A DNA stretch of 36,031 nucleotides. It comes from JBDKTH01 sp964558295. GTDB lineage: Bacteria > Planctomycetota > Planctomycetia > Pirellulales > Thermoguttaceae. Positions 11,230-18,620 of the stretch are shown piece after piece. The translations under genes were made by a program, and so were the position numbers. The notes beneath the pieces were generated by a model. That model saw nothing but the letters and a program-made list of their open reading frames with translations, had not been told where the DNA came from and did no database searches. Positions within the stretch are counted from its first letter, which is position 1, and each line of letters begins with the position of its first letter. The stretch is from the NCBI GenBank assembly GCA_964558295.1, contig CAZLDQ010000030.1, positions 1-36,031 on the forward strand. The letters run 5' to 3'.

Positions 11230-13305
11230 ATGCCTCGCGATCTGAAAACTCTTCGCAACATCGGCATCATTGCCCACATTGACGCCGGCAAGACGACCTT
11301 GACGGAACGGATGTTGTTCTACGCGCATTTCATCCACAAGGTCGGGCAGGTCGACAAGGGGACCACCACCACGGATTTTGATCCCGAGGAGCAGGAGCGA
11401 GGAATTACGATCCAGGCGGCGTGCGTGACGTTCTCCTGGCAAGACGTCGTCATCAACTTGATCGATACCCCGGGGCACGTCGACTTCACGGCGGAGGTGG
11501 AGCGAAGCTTGCGCGTGTTGGACGGGGGCGTGGTGGTGTTTAGTGCGCGGGAAGGGGTCGAAGCGCAGAGTGAGACGGTCTGGCGCCAGGCGGACAAGTA
11601 TCACGTGCCGCGAATCGCGTTTATCAACAAGATGGATCGGGAAGGGGCCGACTTCTACGGGACTCTCGAAGAAATCGAGAAACGGCTGGAATGCATTCCC
11701 GTGCCACTGAATCTTCCGGTTGGCAGTGGTCCGCCGCATACCGCCAACCCGTTTCGCGCGATCGTCGACCTGATTGAGATGAAGAAACGTTCCTTCTTGC
11801 CGGACAGCAACGGGGCAAACATTCTCGTCGAGGAGATTCCGGCCGACTTGCGCGACGACGCCGAAATGTGGCGGGAACGGCTTCTCGATCGGCTCTCGAT
11901 GTACAGCGACGAATTGACCGAGAGGATGCTCGCGGAAGAGGAGGTTCCCGTTGAACTGATCCGGCGAGTTTTGCGCGAGGCGACGATCCACAATTTGATC
12001 GTACCAGTGTTTTGTGGTTCGGCGCTCGATGGGATTGGCGTCCAGCCGGTTTTGGACGGCGTGGCCTACTACTTGCCGAGTCCGGCCGATGTGCCGCCCG
12101 TGGAAGGCACAAATCCGAAGAAGAAAGGTGCGAAAGAGATCCGCAAGCCGGAGATCGAGGAGCCGTTCTGCGGGTTGCTGTTTAAGATTCAGGCCGACCG
12201 GCACGGCGACCTGCATTACGTGCGCGTCTACTCCGGCCAGCTCAAGGCGGGAAGCCGCGTCCTGAATGTGGGCAAGGACAAAAAGGAAAACGTTCCCCAG
12301 CTTTGGCGCATCCAGGCGGATCACCGTGAGCAAGTGGCCGCAGTCGAGGCGGGCGACATCATCGGCATCATCGGCCTGCGCAGCGCAGTCACCGGCGACA
12401 CGCTTTGCGACCCACAGCATCCGATCCTCCTGGAGTCCATCACCTTTCCGGAGACGGTGATCGCGATGGCGATCGAGCCGGAGAGTTCCGCAGAGCGGAA
12501 AAAACTGGCCGAGGTGCTGGAAATGATGAAACGCCAGGACCCGACCTTCCGTGCGGTGGAGAGCGAAGAGACGGGGCAGACGCTGATCAGCGGGATGGGC
12601 GAACTGCACCTGGAAGTGATTCGCCATCGGCTCGAACGCGACTACAAACTCAACGTCAAGGTGCACAAACCGCGGGTGAGTTACCGGGAGACGATCAGCC
12701 AAGCGGTTACCGCCGTCGGCCAGTGCCATCGCCATATGGCCGGGCAGAACCTTTCGGCCGAACTGACGATCCGTCTGGAGCCGTTTACCGGCGGGGTCAA
12801 GCCCGTCACCGTCGTGGTCGGTGCGATGAAGACGCCGCTCCCCGAGGCCTTGTTGAACGCGGCCTTGGAAGTGCTCAATCAGAATGGCGAGGGAGGCGGT
12901 CTGTTGGGCTTTCCCTTGATGCAGGTGAAAATTACCGTGCTTGGGGGAGAGGTTCACGAGACCGAGTCGAACGAATTGGCCTTTCGGATCGCGGCTGCTG
13001 ACGCGTTCGAGAAAGGGCTGCGCGAGGCGGGGATCGTGCTCTTGGAGCCGATCATGCGTCTGGAGATCACGACCCCGGAAGAGTTCTTTGGCGATTTCGT
13101 CAGCGACCTTCAGCAGCGGCGTGCGGTGATTGTGCGGACCCATACCCGCGGCCGCAACACGATTCTCGAAGCGCACGCTCCCTTGGCCAACCTGTTTGGC
13201 TATTCGAGTACGATGCGAGGGATCAGCCAAGGGCGGGCCAGCGCGACGATGGAGCCGTTCAGCTATGGTCCGGCGCCGCCAGAGGTGATGCAGAGCTTTT
13301 TGTAG
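11230..13305 (+). CDS. fusA: Translation elongation factor G (EF-G2/spdEFG2-like)
   Basis: This ribosomal GTPase of the EF-G family acts in translocation and/or, with RRF, in ribosome recycling. It has 691 residues from ATG 11230 (MPRDLKTLRNIGIIAHID); the 25 extra residues available upstream are encoded by the inverted repeat and are not EF-G. The G domain has AHIDAGKT (15-22), ERGITIQ, DTPGHVDFT and NKMD. Domains II-V follow, with GMGELHLE and the C-terminal GYSSTMRGISQGRA block. Several stretches (VGQVDKGTTTTDF, EGVEAQSETVWRQADKYHVP, INKMDREGADF) resemble mitochondrial EF-G2 and the bacterial spdEFG2 branch more than E. coli EF-G; this is judged by eye. No tuf gene follows; a cyclophilin does. 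There is no strong Shine-Dalgarno sequence. Confidence 0.95.
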   Translation: MPRDLKTLRNIGIIAHIDAGKTTLTERMLFYAHFIHKVGQVDKGTTTTDFDPEEQERGITIQAACVTFSWQDVVINLIDTPGHVDFTAEVERSLRVLDGGVVVFSAREGVEAQSETVWRQADKYHVPRIAFINKMDREGADFYGTLEEIEKRLECIPVPLNLPVGSGPPHTANPFRAIVDLIEMKKRSFLPDSNGANILVEEIPADLRDDAEMWRERLLDRLSMYSDELTERMLAEEEVPVELIRRVLREATIHNLIVPVFCGSALDGIGVQPVLDGVAYYLPSPADVPPVEGTNPKKKGAKEIRKPEIEEPFCGLLFKIQADRHGDLHYVRVYSGQLKAGSRVLNVGKDKKENVPQLWRIQADHREQVAAVEAGDIIGIIGLRSAVTGDTLCDPQHPILLESITFPETVIAMAIEPESSAERKKLAEVLEMMKRQDPTFRAVESEETGQTLISGMGELHLEVIRHRLERDYKLNVKVHKPRVSYRETISQAVTAVGQCHRHMAGQNLSAELTIRLEPFTGGVKPVTVVVGAMKTPLPEALLNAALEVLNQNGEGGGLLGFPLMQVKITVLGGEVHETESNELAFRIAAADAFEKGLREAGIVLLEPIMRLEITTPEEFFGDFVSDLQQRRAVIVRTHTRGRNTILEAHAPLANLFGYSSTMRGISQGRASATMEPFSYGPAPPEVMQSFL

Positions 13306-13422
13306 GCCGTGGGCCGATGGGGGCTGGACTGTCGAGCAGAGTGACGATTTGGCGTCTTTCCCGGCGTACTCGTCACGAAGTCGTCTGATTTCCGCATACT
13401 ACCGATCCGAGAGGAGAATCGC

Positions 13423-13857
13423 GTGAAAGTTGCGACCATTGTCACGAAAAAAGGCACAATCCGTATTCAACTTCACGATGATAAGGCCCCGAGGACGGTG
13501 GCCAACTTTGAACGACTAGCGGCCAAAGGATTCTACGATGGCTTGACGTTCCATCGTGTGATTCCCGACTTCATGATTCAGGGGGGCTGTCCCAAAGGAG
13601 ACGGAACGGGCGATCCCGGCTATAGTTTTGCCGACGAGTTCCACCCTGAGCTGAAGCATGACGGCCCGGGCGTATTGTCGATGGCCAATGCCGGCCCGAA
13701 CACCAACGGCTCGCAGTTCTTCATCACCCACGTAGCCACGCCCTGGCTGAACGGGAAGCATTCTGTCTTCGGCCACGTGCTGGAAGGACAAGACGTCGTC
13801 AACGCGATTCGCGCGGGTGACGTGATGGAAAAGGTTACCGTGGCCGAGGAAGCCTGA
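13423..13857 (+). CDS. Peptidyl-prolyl cis-trans isomerase, cyclophilin type
   Basis: This is a small cyclophilin that speeds proline isomerisation during protein folding. It has 144 residues, which is a minimal single-domain size. There is no signal peptide, so it is probably cytoplasmic (PpiB-like). The catalytic core is intact: FHRVIPDFMIQGG with the active Arg, SMANAGPNTNGSQFFITH, and a Trp in TPWLNGKHSVFG that corresponds to the cyclosporin-contacting residue. The start is GTG 13423, preceded by GAGAGGAG at a good distance. It lies 117 bases after fusA and is probably transcribed separately. A GTGACGA/TCGTCAC pair at 13341-13376 lies in that gap. A terminator-like hairpin follows the stop. 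Confidence 0.93.
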   Translation: MKVATIVTKKGTIRIQLHDDKAPRTVANFERLAAKGFYDGLTFHRVIPDFMIQGGCPKGDGTGDPGYSFADEFHPELKHDGPGVLSMANAGPNTNGSQFFITHVATPWLNGKHSVFGHVLEGQDVVNAIRAGDVMEKVTVAEEA

Positions 13858-13863
13858 TACACG

Positions 13864-13880
13864 GGCGTCGACCCGACGCC
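13864..13880 (+). terminator. Terminator-like hairpin after the cyclophilin gene
   Basis: GGCGTCG (13864-13870) and CGACGCC (13874-13880) form a perfect 7-bp stem with a 3-base loop, 6 bases past the stop. There is no T-run. It lies between convergent genes, where a terminator is expected. Confidence 0.45.
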
Positions 13881-13957
13881 GGAGGCGCACGAGAGCGGGT
13901 GGGGACGGACCGGTTCTGAGCGAGCAGGCTTGGCGTCCAGTATCCGCGATCTTGGGG

Positions 13958-15361
13958 CTATTCCAGTTCCACCGCCTGCAAATACTTGGGCACGGTGACG
14001 TGCCAGTTCCGCTCGCGGCGGATCTGGTCGGCCAGGCTCAGAGCGGCGGATTCTTCGCCGTGCGTGATGAAAAGGTGGCGGGGAGGCTTGCGGAGGTGCC
14101 CCAGCCAACGGAGCAGGGCCGTGCGGTCGGCGTGGCCGGAAAAACCGTGTATTTGGGCGATCCGGGCGCGCACGGGCCAGAGGAGGCCGTGAATCCGCAC
14201 TTCGGAATGGCCGTCCAGCAACTGCTGGCCGAGGGTGCCGCGGACCTGGAAGCCGACAAAGAGGATGGTCGACTCGGGCCGCTTGATGTTGTGCCGCAAA
14301 TGGTGCTTGATTCGCCCGGCCGTACACATCCCCGAGGAGGCCATAATGATCGCCGGTTCGGTCAGGTCGTTGATTGCCTGGGACTCTTCCGCACTGCCGA
14401 CCAGTTTTAAGCCGGGGAATCGCAGCGGCGATTGGCCGGTTTGGATGAGATGCCGGGTTTCATCGTCAAAATAATCGGCGTGGCGCTCGAAGACGTTGGT
14501 GGCGTGGACGGCCATGGGGCTGTCCAGGAAGATCGGCACGTTAGGGATTCGTTTGCGGTTGATCAACCGGCTGAGGTGGAACATCAGTTCCTGGGCTCGT
14601 TCGACGGCAAAGGTCGGGATCACCACATTTCCCCCGGCCTGAATCGTCTCATTGATGACTGCGGCCAACTGGTTCTGGATGCTCTCTTCGTGCGGGTGGT
14701 CGCGATCGCCGTAGGTTGACTCCATGACCACGTAGTCGGCTTGCTGGAACACGGTTGGATCGCAGAGGATCGGCATGTCACGCTGTCCCAGATCGCCGGA
14801 GAAGAGGATCCGGCGCTCAGCACCTTTCTCCTGCACAACCACTTCGATGACGGCGGAGCCAAGGATGTGACCGGCGTCGTAGAACGTGGCGGAGACGCCG
14901 TCGTGGATCGGGACTTGCTTGAGATAGGCAACCGGTTTGAACAACGGCCGCATTCGTTCGACGTCCTGCGCGTCGTAGAGCACCTCTTCGGGATGTTTGC
15001 CGCGGCGGCCTTCTTTGCGGTGGCGTTTCTTCTTGAAGGCCAAGTCTTCGGCCTGAATATGGGCCGAATCGAGAAGGATCAGTTCGGCCAGATCGATCGA
15101 CGGTTTGGTGGCGAAGATCGGGCCGTGGTAACCGTCACGGTAGAACTTCGGCAGCAGGCCGCAATGGTCCAGGTGGGCATGGGTCAGGAGCACGGCATCG
15201 ACTTTCGCGGGCGAGATGGGGCCAGTCTCCCAGTTCCGAGCCAAAAACTCGCGTTCCTGGAACATGCCGCAGTCGATGAGAATCCGTGATCCATTGGCCT
15301 CCAGGTAATAGCGCGAGCCGGTCACCTGGCGCGTGGCCCCGAAGAATCGTAGCTTAACAAT
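13958..15361 (-). CDS. Beta-CASP metallo-beta-lactamase-fold ribonuclease
   Basis: This is a two-zinc RNA hydrolase of the MBL/beta-CASP family (the family of CPSF-73 and bacterial RNA exonuclease homologues). From the first standard start (GTG 15325) it has 455 residues, with the zinc motif HAHLDHCG at 49-56, AGHILGSA, GDLGQRD, the beta-CASP motif-A acid in MESTYGD, FSGHAD, and ITHGE near the end. Family members usually begin with a strand of the type KLxFxGAxxxVTGS. That sequence is encoded here upstream of the GTG (VKLRFFGATRQ), in a frame with no ATG, GTG or TTG. A strong AGGAGG (15365-15370) sits just before an ATT codon at 15361-15359, so I annotate from ATT (467 residues). It is convergent with the cyclophilin and divergent from the phosphodiesterase. 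Confidence 0.85.
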   Translation of the reverse strand: MVKLRFFGATRQVTGSRYYLEANGSRILIDCGMFQEREFLARNWETGPISPAKVDAVLLTHAHLDHCGLLPKFYRDGYHGPIFATKPSIDLAELILLDSAHIQAEDLAFKKKRHRKEGRRGKHPEEVLYDAQDVERMRPLFKPVAYLKQVPIHDGVSATFYDAGHILGSAVIEVVVQEKGAERRILFSGDLGQRDMPILCDPTVFQQADYVVMESTYGDRDHPHEESIQNQLAAVINETIQAGGNVVIPTFAVERAQELMFHLSRLINRKRIPNVPIFLDSPMAVHATNVFERHADYFDDETRHLIQTGQSPLRFPGLKLVGSAEESQAINDLTEPAIIMASSGMCTAGRIKHHLRHNIKRPESTILFVGFQVRGTLGQQLLDGHSEVRIHGLLWPVRARIAQIHGFSGHADRTALLRWLGHLRKPPRHLFITHGEESAALSLADQIRRERNWHVTVPKYLQAVELE

Positions 15362-15364
15362 CTC

Positions 15365-15370
15365 CCTCCT
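15365..15370 (-). promoter_or_regulatory. Ribosome binding site supporting an upstream non-canonical start
   Basis: On the minus strand AGGAGG lies 3 bases before ATT and 6 bases before GTT, both in the frame of the beta-CASP gene. It lies 39 bases before the first standard start codon (GTG 15325), too far to serve it. Confidence 0.6.
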
Positions 15371-15477
15371 TCTGATAGTCCTCTCAAGTGTAGGTCGGCC
15401 CGTCCTGCCCGCAAGATGAGTTTTTCCCCTCCCGACAGGTTGTTTGCTTGCCTGCCCCTCGGTGTGGTTGGAATGCC

Positions 15478-15506
15478 TTGACAGGGGACTCCCTGCAACT
15501 CATGAT
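15478..15506 (+). promoter_or_regulatory. Predicted sigma-70-type promoter for the phosphodiesterase gene
   Basis: TTGACA (15478-15483) is followed after 17 bases by CATGAT (15501-15506), which matches TATAAT at 4 of 6. The start codon is 46 bases further on, in the divergent gap. Confidence 0.5.
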
Positions 15507-15552
15507 TGGCACTATTCCCGCTTCAGAGTCCTCGGAGATCCTTGAGGTATCG

Positions 15553-16395
15553 ATGCACAATTTCCCACGCGTTCTACGGCTCTGTTCTCTTACCGCGTTG
15601 TTCGTACTGGCGATTGCCGGTTGCCTGTACGCTGAGGCTCCTGGGCCATTTCTGGAGAATGGCGTGACGGCCCACCGCGGATACTCGGCCAAGTATCCGG
15701 AAAACACCCTTCGGGCGTTTCAGGCGGGGATCGATGCGGGGGCCGACTGGCTGGAATGTGATGTCTACCAGACCCGCGACGGCCGGTTGGTGGTCCTTCA
15801 CGATGCGACCACCGGACGCGTGGGTGACCGGGACGTGCGGGTCAAGGAGGCGACCTACGAAGAGCTCCAGCAGATCGACGTTGCTTCTGTGTTCCGCCGG
15901 CAGAAGCAACTGTCGCTCGAAGCATGTCCTGTGGCGCGGATTCCGCTGTTGGAAGAGGTCGTGGCGTTAGTTCAGCGTCAGCAGAAGACGCGACTGTCGA
16001 TCCAGCCCAAGGACGATTGTACCGCGGCCGCGGTTGCTCTGGTCGAGCGTCTCCGGGCCGTGCCCTGGGTGGGATTCAATGACAGCAGCTTGGACCGCAT
16101 GAGCCTTGTCAAGCAACTCAACCCGGCGATTCCCGTGTTCTGGGATCGCGGTCCGAAGATCGACCTTGCCGAGGATCTGCGGATAGCTCGGCAGCGAGGC
16201 TTCGAGACGCTTGTGCCGCATCACACGGCAGTCACGGCCGAGGTGGTCGCTCAGATCCATCGTGCCGGTTTGAAGGCGGGGGCATGGACGGTCAATGACG
16301 TGGCGGAGATGCGCCGGCTTCTTGCCTTGGGCGTCGATCGGCTCTACACCGACGATCCCGGTTTGCTGCGGTCACTCCAACCGTCGCCCCATTAG
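15553..16395 (+). CDS. Exported glycerophosphodiester phosphodiesterase family protein
   Basis: Members of this TIM-barrel family hydrolyse glycerophosphodiesters to glycerol-3-phosphate and an alcohol. It has 280 residues from ATG 15553; the longer in-frame start at 15448 would lie upstream of the promoter and would bury the signal peptide. Residues 1-29 form a signal sequence with a lipobox-like IAGC (Cys24), so a lipoprotein is possible. The core motifs are present: AHRG (His41, Arg42), YPENT, ECD (Glu68, Asp70) and LHD (His83). The third metal-binding acid of characterised enzymes, usually in a short E-x-K motif, appears to be Gln151 here (SIQPK). The C-terminal AWTVND and DRLYTDDP blocks are typical. 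Its stop overlaps the stop of the convergent next gene (shared TTAG). Confidence 0.88.
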   Translation: MHNFPRVLRLCSLTALFVLAIAGCLYAEAPGPFLENGVTAHRGYSAKYPENTLRAFQAGIDAGADWLECDVYQTRDGRLVVLHDATTGRVGDRDVRVKEATYEELQQIDVASVFRRQKQLSLEACPVARIPLLEEVVALVQRQQKTRLSIQPKDDCTAAAVALVERLRAVPWVGFNDSSLDRMSLVKQLNPAIPVFWDRGPKIDLAEDLRIARQRGFETLVPHHTAVTAEVVAQIHRAGLKAGAWTVNDVAEMRRLLALGVDRLYTDDPGLLRSLQPSPH

Positions 16396-17315
16396 GCTTG
16401 GTTGCCGAAGCGGCGCACGTAGGCGGCGTTTTCCGCGGGCTGGTCGCTGTAACGATCGTAGATGCCGACGATCACCGCATCGTTGGGCTTGATTGCCGCG
16501 AAGGTCTCACGGAACGCCTGTTCCACCCACGCACGCCGTTCGGAAAGCCGGCCGGCGGCGAGGATCTTGAAAGCCAGGCAGGGGCGCTTGGTCTGCTGGA
16601 TGGCCTTAAACATCCGCGGCGGATCGAGTGGCAAGTAGACTTCCCCGACGGGGATCGGGGCCTGGCCGAGGAGTTTTTCCAAATCTTCCTTGGAGCGGTG
16701 GCGTTCGTAGACGCAGGTCATATAGAAGTCGACGGCCCACCCTTTGGACTCGACGGCGTCGACCACGGCCGGCATGTGGGTCGAGATCCCCGCCAACAGC
16801 CCAGCATCGTGAACCCGCTTGAGGAAGTCGCCGATTTGGTCGAGCTGGCCGCGTTTGAACAACTGATCGGTGACTTCCCCATGATGGGCGGCGGCGATAC
16901 CGCCGGCCTGGCGGAGTTGCTGGATTGCCTCTGGCTTGTTGGTCTCGAGGGAGATGAAGTGCATCTTGCCCCCTTCGTCGACAAACCGCCGGTACAAATC
17001 GAGGTTACGCGAGGTGGATTGCCAGCAGTTGATTCCCACTTCCTGGCAGCGACGCAAGGTTTTGAGGATCTGTTCGGGGGTATAGAAAGCCCGCATCTCG
17101 TGGTTCACAAAGACGGAAAGATGGGAACCGGCGTTGAAGGGGTTCGCCCCGCAGATCAGTCGGGAAATGGTGTGTTCCCCCAGGCGAATCTGCGGCAACG
17201 CAGGTTCAGGGGACGAGGCGGCCGAGGCCCCTTGGCCAATGGCCATCACGGCGGGCAGGGTACCGGCCATCTTGAGAAACTCCCGACGCTCAGACGACGA
17301 TCCTGAATGAGGCAT
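16392..17315 (-). CDS. Tat-exported aldo/keto reductase-like protein
   Basis: This is a predicted TIM-barrel oxidoreductase-like protein exported through the twin-arginine pathway. It has 307 residues from ATG 17315 (MPHSGSSSERREFL), preceded by AAAGGAAAG. The signal has RREFLK followed by a hydrophobic stretch and an Ala-rich cleavage region near residue 32. The mature part starts LGEHTISRLICGANPFN, which resembles aldo/keto reductase openings, but the catalytic Asp-Tyr-Lys-His set is not obvious, so the reaction is unknown. Tat export suggests a bound cofactor at folding. Its stop codon overlaps that of the convergent phosphodiesterase gene. It is divergent from the SRAP gene across a 183-base gap. 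Confidence 0.75.
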   Translation of the reverse strand: MPHSGSSSERREFLKMAGTLPAVMAIGQGASAASSPEPALPQIRLGEHTISRLICGANPFNAGSHLSVFVNHEMRAFYTPEQILKTLRRCQEVGINCWQSTSRNLDLYRRFVDEGGKMHFISLETNKPEAIQQLRQAGGIAAAHHGEVTDQLFKRGQLDQIGDFLKRVHDAGLLAGISTHMPAVVDAVESKGWAVDFYMTCVYERHRSKEDLEKLLGQAPIPVGEVYLPLDPPRMFKAIQQTKRPCLAFKILAAGRLSERRAWVEQAFRETFAAIKPNDAVIVGIYDRYSDQPAENAAYVRRFGNQA

Positions 17316-17378
17316 GAGCTTTCCTTTCGTGCACGGCCCCCCCATGAGAGAGTCTACCGTGGTTGAGCCACACAGGTC

Positions 17379-17396
17379 AAGCAATCATCATTGCTT
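17379..17396. promoter_or_regulatory. Perfect 7-bp palindrome in a divergent intergenic gap
   Basis: AAGCAAT (17379-17385) and ATTGCTT (17390-17396) are separated by 4 bases. It lies between the divergent aldo/keto reductase-like and SRAP genes and could be an operator. No regulator gene is nearby. Confidence 0.3.
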
Positions 17397-17436
17397 TGCT
17401 GACAGTGCAAGCTTCGGCCTGGAACCGGTTCAGGAC

Positions 17437-17466
17437 TTGTCCGACATCCCTGATCAACCGTACACT
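17437..17466 (+). promoter_or_regulatory. Possible promoter for the SRAP gene
   Basis: TTGTCC (17437-17442) and TACACT (17461-17466) are 18 bases apart and end 32 bases before the start codon. The match to consensus is moderate. Confidence 0.35.
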
Positions 17467-17498
17467 TCAGGTAGTTCTCAATGGTGTGGAGTGAATCG

Positions 17499-18239
17499 AT
17501 GTGTGGGCGCTTTACCCTGCGGGCGTCGGCCCGCGAAGTGGCCGAGGCGTTTGGACTTTTGGAAGTGGCGCCGTTTGCGCCTTTGTTCAACGTGGCCCCA
17601 ACGCAGGCGGTGGCGGTAGTCCGGCATGTGCCCGAGGCGGGCGACTTGCAACGGGACTTGGTTTGGATGCACTGGGGGCTGATTCCGAGTTGGGCAAAAG
17701 ATCGCTCGATAGGGGCACGGATGATTAACGCCCGGGCGGAGACTGCGGCTACGAAGCCTGCCTATCGGGCTGCCTTCCGCCGCCGTCGGGGGCTGGTCGT
17801 GGCTGACGGCTTTTATGAGTGGCAGCGGCCTGAACGCACTGCCGGGTTGGGGACTGGTAAGCTAGCTGGTCGCGGCAAAGCAGACAAGAAGCAACCCTTC
17901 TTTTTCCACATGCAGGATGATCGGCCCTTTGCCTTTGCCGGTCTCTGGGAAAGCTGGGAGTCGCCCGACGGTTCGTCTCTCGACTCCTGCACGATCCTGA
18001 CAACCGATGCGAATGAGCTGATGCGTCCGATCCATCACCGCATGCCGGTGATCCTTCGTCCGGACGATTTTGGCCGTTGGCTCGACCCGGCGGTTGAACC
18101 GTCCGAGGTGGAATCGCTTTTGCGCCCCTATCCGGGGAGCGATTTGGTGGCGTATCCGATTGGTACGTATGTCAACAATCCTGCGCATGATGCGCCGCAG
18201 TGCATCGCGCCGCTGACGGCGGAACGGTTTGACTTTTGA
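17499..18239 (+). CDS. SOS response-associated peptidase / abasic-site crosslinking protein (YedK/HMCES family)
   Basis: SRAP proteins form a covalent thiazolidine link with abasic sites in single-stranded DNA and so protect them. It has 246 residues. The start must be ATG 17499, because the catalytic Cys2 has to become the N-terminal residue after Met removal (MCGRFTL); a start at 17481 would block this. Other active-site residues are visible: Asn77 in INARAET, Glu107 in GFYEW, and His179 in IHHRMP. A Lys/Gly-rich insertion (about 113-131) follows the GFYEW segment. It stands alone, with a candidate promoter just upstream. The following gene starts 123 bases later. No LexA box is obvious, so SOS control is not shown here. 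Confidence 0.95.
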   Translation: MCGRFTLRASAREVAEAFGLLEVAPFAPLFNVAPTQAVAVVRHVPEAGDLQRDLVWMHWGLIPSWAKDRSIGARMINARAETAATKPAYRAAFRRRRGLVVADGFYEWQRPERTAGLGTGKLAGRGKADKKQPFFFHMQDDRPFAFAGLWESWESPDGSSLDSCTILTTDANELMRPIHHRMPVILRPDDFGRWLDPAVEPSEVESLLRPYPGSDLVAYPIGTYVNNPAHDAPQCIAPLTAERFDF

Positions 18240-18362
18240 CCGGATTTCGTGGATCGTGGTGGTTGAGTTGTGCGGTGTTTTTTTGGGGGGGAAAACGCCG
18301 GGCAAGGTCGGCCTCGCTGCGGGGGCGGAGTGGTTGACTCTCTTGATACGGGTTGCTTGACG

Positions 18363-18614
18363 ATGCCGCGTTGTGATCTGATTCTTCCGGACTTGGGACT
18401 CGGTGATCAGCCGATCAAGGTGAGCGTCTGGCTGGTTGATCGTGGGACGGTCGTGAAGGAGGGCGATCCGATCCTGGAAGTTCTTGCCGGCGAGGCGGTC
18501 GTCGATCTGCCGGCTCCGACGGATGGCCTGCTTGTGAAGCGGCTGGTGGCTGAGGACGAACGGGTGGAGGTAGGGCAGCGGCTAGCGGTGATTGAGAGCG
18601 AGGAGTGGGAATGA
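18363..18614 (+). CDS. Stand-alone lipoyl/biotinyl-like domain protein lacking the acceptor lysine
   Basis: This is a small protein of 83 residues consisting only of a biotinyl/lipoyl-type beta-barrel: ILPDLGLGDQPIKVSVW, RGTVVKEGDPILEV, then VVDLPAPTDGLLVKRL and VGQRLAVIE. In E2 proteins the hairpin reads E-T-D-K; here the aligned segment is VLAGEAVVDLPAP, so Glu stands where the modified Lys should be. It therefore probably cannot carry lipoate or biotin. It may act as a structural, binding or metabolite-sensing domain. ATG 18363 is chosen because the barrel begins right after it; the in-frame extension upstream is not domain-like. The gene ends 6 bases before the end of the convergent CBM9-like gene. 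No dehydrogenase subunits are nearby. Confidence 0.8.
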   Translation: MPRCDLILPDLGLGDQPIKVSVWLVDRGTVVKEGDPILEVLAGEAVVDLPAPTDGLLVKRLVAEDERVEVGQRLAVIESEEWE

Positions 18615-18620
18615 CATTCG

